Source of the DNA: Curtobacterium sp. Leaf183
Lineage (GTDB): Bacteria; Actinomycetota; Actinomycetes; Actinomycetales; Microbacteriaceae
NCBI RefSeq assembly: GCF_001424385.1
Contig: NZ_LMPO01000001.1
Coordinates: 498,476-562,475 of the forward strand
Length of the DNA stretch: 64,000 nt
Direction of reading: 5' to 3'
The first letter of the stretch is position 1. The number at the start of each line of letters is the position of its first letter. The position numbers and the translations under genes were made by a program. Shown here one piece after another: positions 60,339 through 64,000 of the stretch. The notes below the pieces were generated by a model. That model was not told the origin of the DNA and ran no database searches. It saw only the letters and a list, made by a program, of their open reading frames with translations.

Positions 60339-61073
60339 TCAGCGGGGCTGCGCCGCCGCCAGCACCGCGTCCCGCGTCCGCCCGTCGCCGAGGATGCGGA
60401 AGTGCCCGCCGACCGGCACGCGCACGTTCGTCGCCCCGACGAGCTCGCTGCCGCCCGGGATCAGCGTGTCGAACACCCCGTACACCGACGTGATGCGCGC
60501 GTTCACGTCCCGCTCGAGCGCCAGCGCCGCGAGCACCGGGTCCGCGGCACGGAACACCCGGAGGTGCGCCACCGGGGCGAGGTTGGCGTACGCCGACCCC
60601 CCGAACGGCGTCGACACCGCGACCATCCGGTCGATCCGTCCCTCGGGGTCGAGCTCGGCCATGGCGTACTTGCCGATGAGCCCGCCCTTGCTGTGCGTCA
60701 CGAGCAGCACGCCGCGCAGGTCCAGTTCCTCGATCGACGCCATCACCTCGGCCGCCGAGACCGGCACCGGTCGCAGGTTGTGCCGCAGCGACGCCAGCAC
60801 GTGCACGGGGTGGCCGGCGTCGTGCAGCGCGTCCATGAGCGGCCGCATGAAGTGCCACGTCTCGTAGACGCCCGGAACCACGACGACCGGCGGGCCGTCA
60901 CCGGTCAGGTAGTCGTCCGCCGTCGTCGTCCCGAGGCTCCGGACCTGCCAGACGGTCGCGTAGGTCCAGTCGAGGACGGCCCACCACGCGCGGCGTGCGA
61001 CGCCGACCCGGACGGGAGGCACGACCCGCCCTGCAGACGTCGGCTCGCCACCCGGGGCCACGGGGTCGGTCAC
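60339..61073 (-). CDS. Alpha/beta hydrolase (lipase/PGAP1-like)
   Basis: A 244-residue alpha/beta hydrolase. The nucleophile is probably Ser128 in VTHSKGGLIGKY, preceded by the VVVVPGVYETWHF oxyanion strand, and a late histidine in VPVGGHFRIL may complete the triad. It resembles esterases and lipases without a signal peptide. Its start overlaps the stop of the upstream hydrolase (ATGA, 61070-61073), so two hydrolases are made together. The substrate is unknown. Confidence 0.84.
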   Translation of the reverse strand: MTDPVAPGGEPTSAGRVVPPVRVGVARRAWWAVLDWTYATVWQVRSLGTTTADDYLTGDGPPVVVVPGVYETWHFMRPLMDALHDAGHPVHVLASLRHNLRPVPVSAAEVMASIEELDLRGVLLVTHSKGGLIGKYAMAELDPEGRIDRMVAVSTPFGGSAYANLAPVAHLRVFRAADPVLAALALERDVNARITSVYGVFDTLIPGGSELVGATNVRVPVGGHFRILGDGRTRDAVLAAAQPR

Positions 61074-61843
61074 CGGGTCGCCTCGAGCGACCGGGCGCGG
61101 CGGAAGTCGTCGACGAGCTCGGCGAACGGCGCCGGCTGGTGCTCCTGCACGTGATGCGCCCCGTACAGCTCGACGAGGGCCCCGTCACGCGCTGCCCGGG
61201 TCAGGCGTCCCGCCCACTCGCTGCGGGCGATCGGGTCGCGGGTGCCGCGCACGACGAGCACCGGCACGCGCAACGCGGCGACGGCGTCGAGCATCGGCCA
61301 GCGGACCATCGGCCGGAGTTCGCGCACGTACTGGCGGATGCTCCGGAAGTAGTCGGAGAGGAGCACGACGTTCATCCGCGCGTCCTCGACCAGCCCGTCA
61401 CGACCCAACGCGACCGCGAGCCAGGCCAGCGACCGGTGCCGGTCGTCCACCACGGGGCTGACGAGGACCACCGCCAGGACCTCGTCCGGGTGCTGCAGCG
61501 CCGCGGCGACGACCACCTGCGACCCCATCGACTGCCCGACGAGGACGCTCTCGTGCACGCCCCGCGAGCGCACCGCCCGCATGACGACGTCGGCGAGCTC
61601 GGAGATCTCGAGTCGGCGTCCGACCGGGGGCAGGCCGCCGAAGCCGGGCAGGTCGACCGCGATCGTGCGGTGCGTCCGCGAGAGCACCCGCTGCGAGCGC
61701 GCGAACGACCGGTGCGACATGCCGATGCCGTGCACGAGCACGATCGTCGGCGCCAGCGAGTCCCGGCGTCGACCCGCAGGCGCCATCGTGTGGAGCCGGA
61801 CGGGCATCCCGTCCACCGAGACCGTCTCGACCAGCGCGCGCAC
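61070..61843 (-). CDS. Alpha/beta hydrolase
   Basis: A 257-residue alpha/beta hydrolase with the oxyanion motif LVHGIGMSH (about residues 36-44), the nucleophile Ser105 in GQSMGS and a late histidine pair in GAHHVQEHQPAPF. The GTG at 61843 follows TACTGT (61850-61855, minus strand) by six bases, which excludes much longer N-termini. It is divergent from the DHFR-like gene and coupled to the second hydrolase. Confidence 0.86.
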   Translation of the reverse strand: MRALVETVSVDGMPVRLHTMAPAGRRRDSLAPTIVLVHGIGMSHRSFARSQRVLSRTHRTIAVDLPGFGGLPPVGRRLEISELADVVMRAVRSRGVHESVLVGQSMGSQVVVAAALQHPDEVLAVVLVSPVVDDRHRSLAWLAVALGRDGLVEDARMNVVLLSDYFRSIRQYVRELRPMVRWPMLDAVAALRVPVLVVRGTRDPIARSEWAGRLTRAARDGALVELYGAHHVQEHQPAPFAELVDDFRRARSLEATR

Positions 61844-61900
61844 ACCTCGACAGTACGCACGACGGTTCCGCTCCGGACAGCTGAGCGCTACTCTCCGAGC

Positions 61901-62449
61901 ATGCGCAAGGTGACCGCTGGACTGTTCTCCTCCGTCGACGGCGTCGTGCAGGACCCGTACACCTTCCAGTACGACAGCTTCGACGACGAGCTCGGTGCCG
62001 CCATGGGCACGTTCATGGCCAGCACCGACACCGTGCTGCTCGGTCGGAACAGCTACGTCGAGTGGGCCGAGTGGTGGCCGGCGCACCCCGACGACCCGTT
62101 CGGCCAGTGGATCAACCCGATCGAGAAGCACGTGGCCTCGACCACGCTCGACCCCGACCTGGCGTGGCAGAACACCTCGCTCATCCAGGGCGACGTGCAC
62201 GACTTCGTGCGCGACCTGAAGCAACAGGACGGCGGCGAGATCGCGGTGTGCGGCAGCGTGACGCTCGTGCGCAGCCTGCTGTTCGCGGGCCTCCTCGACG
62301 AGCTCCAGCTGATGGTGCACCCGGCGGTCGCCGGTGCCGGGCGGAAGCTCTTCGAACCGACCGACCCACCCCTGCGCCTGCGCCTGGTGGGCAGCACCGT
62401 GACGAGCAAGGGGAACGTCCTGAGCACCTACGGGCAGTTCGCGGCCTGA
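61901..62449 (+). CDS. Dihydrofolate reductase family protein (RibD C-terminal-like)
   Basis: A 182-residue DHFR-fold reductase. It begins VTAGLFSSVDGVVQDP, the family start, and continues with TVLLGRNSYVEWAEWW and EIAVCGSVTLVRSLL as the NADPH-binding portion. It is not the folate-pathway enzyme by sequence; the substrate is unknown. TACTCT (61889-61894) lies six bases before the ATG. Confidence 0.88.
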   Translation: MRKVTAGLFSSVDGVVQDPYTFQYDSFDDELGAAMGTFMASTDTVLLGRNSYVEWAEWWPAHPDDPFGQWINPIEKHVASTTLDPDLAWQNTSLIQGDVHDFVRDLKQQDGGEIAVCGSVTLVRSLLFAGLLDELQLMVHPAVAGAGRKLFEPTDPPLRLRLVGSTVTSKGNVLSTYGQFAA

Positions 62450-62457
62450 CGGCGGCG

Positions 62458-62478
62458 AGCCGGGCCTCCCGACCGGCG
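62458..62478. repeat. Dispersed repeat family B, half copy
   Basis: GAGCCGGGCCTCCCGACCGG matches the right half of family B, with GACC in place of GTCC; no left arm is seen. It lies between the DHFR-like stop and the NADH dehydrogenase promoter. Confidence 0.5.
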
Positions 62479-62523
62479 GTACCGTTGACGGTGACCAACT
62501 CGCCATCCCGACCGGAGCCCACC

Positions 62524-63822
62524 ATGCCGCAGGACACCCGCCCGCACGTCGTCATCGTCGGCGGTGGGTTCGCCGGCATCGCCGCGATGCGCGAGCTCGC
62601 GGACGCACCGGTCCGCATCACCCTGGTCGACCGGCACGTCTACAACATGTTCCAGCCGCTCATGTACCAGGTGGCGACGGGTGGTCTCAACGCCGGCGAC
62701 GTGACGTACTTCCTCCGCAGCCTGCGCGCCCGCCAGAGCAACGCCGAGTTCCGCCACGGCCTGCTGACGAACATCCGCCCGGACGAGAAGATCGCCGAGA
62801 TGTCGGACGGCGAGCACCTGCGCTACGACCACCTCGTGCTGGCGAACGGCGTCAACACCAGCTACTTCGGCACCCCGGGCGCCTACGAGTACGCGTACTC
62901 GATGTACTCCCGCTCGCAGGCCCTGCGCATCCGCGACGAGCTGTTCACCCGGCTCGAAGAGGCCGCCGCGAACCAGGGCCCCGACGAGATCCGCATCGTG
63001 ATCGTCGGCGGCGGTGCGACCGGTGTCGAGATGGCGGGCGCCCTCGCCGAGCTGCGCGACCAGGCCCTGCAGGCGGCGTACCCGGAGATCGTCCGCGGCA
63101 ACATCACCATCACGCTCGTGCACCGCAGCGGCGAGCTGCTGAAGCCGTTCGCCCCACGCCTGCGCCGGTACGCGGCCAAGGTCCTGCGCAAGCGCGGCGT
63201 CGTGCTCCGGCTCAACACCGGCGTGTCCGAGGTGCGCCCCGACGGCGTGATGACGGCCGAGGGCGAGTTCATCCCCGCCTCGCAGGTGATCTGGGCCACC
63301 GGCGTCGCCGCGCACAAAGAGGTCGCGAACTGGGGCCTGCCGCAGACGCACGGCGGCCGCATCCAGGTGAACGACGACCTCAGCGTCAAGGGGGTCGAGG
63401 GCATCTGGGCCGCCGGCGACATCGCCGCGCAGGACGACGCCCTCGCGCAGCTGGCCCAGCCGGCGCTGCAGGGCGGCAAGCACATCGCGAAGCAGATCGT
63501 CCGCACGCTGCACGGCAAGCCGACCGAGCACCTGAAGTACTTCGACAAGGGCACCATGGCGACGATCGGCACGAACGCCGCCGTCGCCCAGCTGCGCGGG
63601 GGGATCACGATGGTCGGCCCGGTCGCCTGGGCTGCCTGGGTCGCGGTGCACATCGCGTCGCTGCTCGGCAACGGCAACCGGCTGTCGACCCTGTCGCACT
63701 TCTTCGTCCGCTACCTCTGGTTCATGCGGAAGCGCTCGATCCCGATCGTCGGGGACGTCCGGCCCGTGCGCCCGAACGGCGACCGCGAGCCGGAGCCCTG
63801 GCAGATGCAGAAGGCCGAGTAG
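62524..63822 (+). CDS. ndh: Type II NADH:quinone oxidoreductase (NDH-2)
   Basis: A 432-residue FAD protein oxidising NADH and reducing quinone at the membrane without pumping protons. The FAD motif GGGFAG is at residues 13-18, the NADH motif GGGATG at 162-167, and the quinone-site segment AQLAQPALQGGKHIAKQI is present. The C-terminus has a hydrophobic then basic stretch (VAWAAWVAVHIASLLG, FVRYLWFMRKRS) for membrane attachment. ATG 62524 is supported by a GGAG ribosome site; a GTG at 62491 directly after TACCGT (62480-62485) is an alternative. Confidence 0.92.
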   Translation: MPQDTRPHVVIVGGGFAGIAAMRELADAPVRITLVDRHVYNMFQPLMYQVATGGLNAGDVTYFLRSLRARQSNAEFRHGLLTNIRPDEKIAEMSDGEHLRYDHLVLANGVNTSYFGTPGAYEYAYSMYSRSQALRIRDELFTRLEEAAANQGPDEIRIVIVGGGATGVEMAGALAELRDQALQAAYPEIVRGNITITLVHRSGELLKPFAPRLRRYAAKVLRKRGVVLRLNTGVSEVRPDGVMTAEGEFIPASQVIWATGVAAHKEVANWGLPQTHGGRIQVNDDLSVKGVEGIWAAGDIAAQDDALAQLAQPALQGGKHIAKQIVRTLHGKPTEHLKYFDKGTMATIGTNAAVAQLRGGITMVGPVAWAAWVAVHIASLLGNGNRLSTLSHFFVRYLWFMRKRSIPIVGDVRPVRPNGDREPEPWQMQKAE

Positions 63823-63840
63823 CGCCGGCCGCGGCGCGGC

Positions 63841-63970
63841 TGCGCACCGTGCGCGGTTGCGCGCCGGTGCGCGTGCTGCGCACGGTGCGCATGCTGCGCT
63901 CCGTGCGCGGTTGGCCGCGCCGTGCGAGGCAACAAGCCCGCACCACGCAACCAGCCCCGCACCAGCGCAC
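63841..63970. repeat. Dispersed repeat family A, copy 5
   Basis: GCGCACCGTGCGCGGTTGCG units alternate here, followed by GTGCGAGGCAACAAGCCCGCAC, which matches the core of the copy at 8015. It starts about 20 bp after the NADH dehydrogenase stop. What lies beyond the window edge is unknown. Confidence 0.72.
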
Positions 63971-63978
63971 GCCGCGTC

Positions 63979-64000
63979 GGACGGGAGGCACGGTGCCAGC
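63979..64000. repeat. Dispersed repeat family B, left arm cut by window edge
   Basis: GGACGGGAGGCACGGTGCC matches the left half of family B; the right arm would lie outside the window. Confidence 0.6.

Overview
The window is high-GC (roughly 70%) chromosomal DNA from an actinobacterium. The gene families, the conserved core blocks (serS/HAD hydrolase/tRNA-Ser, metG-tatD-rsmA, rsmI next to the protein O-mannosyltransferase) and the abundance of genes without a 5' leader point to Microbacteriaceae. Curtobacterium or a close relative is my best guess; this is an inference, as no 16S rRNA or other marker is present. I see no prophage, insertion sequence, integrase or CRISPR array.

Layout. 1-4434: a truncated histidine phosphatase, GtrA, a bleomycin-resistance-like VOC protein, a BLUF blue-light photoreceptor, a TetR/SDR pair and a divergent quinone-oxidoreductase-like gene preceded by a 16-bp-arm palindrome. 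4465-9115: core genes (tRNA-Ser-UGA, HAD phosphatase, serS, diacylglycerol kinase, pheA). 9204-18585: a molybdenum block with a membrane-anchored sulfite-oxidase-fold enzyme and its small partner, moaA-moaD, modABC, a MoeB-rhodanese protein and an HTH-TOBE protein that may act as the molybdate sensor; a GT87-like glycosyltransferase lies inside the block. 18714-21920: a large membrane glycosyltransferase, an acetyltransferase and ispE. 21930-27946: an accessory stretch (MetY sulfhydrylase, flavin monooxygenase, RimK-like ATP-grasp enzyme, broken DUF3800 gene, regulator/SDR pair) lying between ispE and rsmA, which are usually adjacent in actinobacteria. 28170-34133: rsmA, tatD, metG, rsmI and a protein mannosyltransferase. 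34227-45327: TetR/MFS efflux pair, rhodanese, a frameshifted epimerase followed by a P-loop kinase, a DUF255 protein and HrpA helicase. 45383-52686: small metabolic and regulatory genes, including an acyl-CoA ligase/deaminase/aminopeptidase operon and a chloramphenicol-acetyltransferase-like gene. 52953-60081: a carbohydrate ABC importer without its ATPase, a four-carbon-acid-sugar kinase, a methyltransferase and a LacI regulator. 60339-63822: two alpha/beta hydrolases, a DHFR-like reductase and a type II NADH dehydrogenase.

Three patterns run through the whole window. First, about 33 genes have a TANNNT or CANNNT hexamer ending about 6-9 nt before the start codon, which predicts leaderless mRNAs and settles many start codons. 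Second, two dispersed intergenic repeat families occur: family A (GTGCGAGGTT...AACCTCGCAC) lies between convergent genes wherever both neighbours are visible, and family B (GGACGGGAGGC...GCCTCCCGTCC) often follows a stop codon directly. Third, several intergenic regions carry short tandem repeats (8-bp x9, 19-bp x4.5, 23-bp x3, CGGCA), some inside or next to predicted promoters.

The best candidates for something undescribed are the ATP-grasp/flavin monooxygenase/MetY group inserted at the rsmA-ispE junction, the family A repeat, and the 8-bp tandem array abutting the promoter of the acetyltransferase gene.
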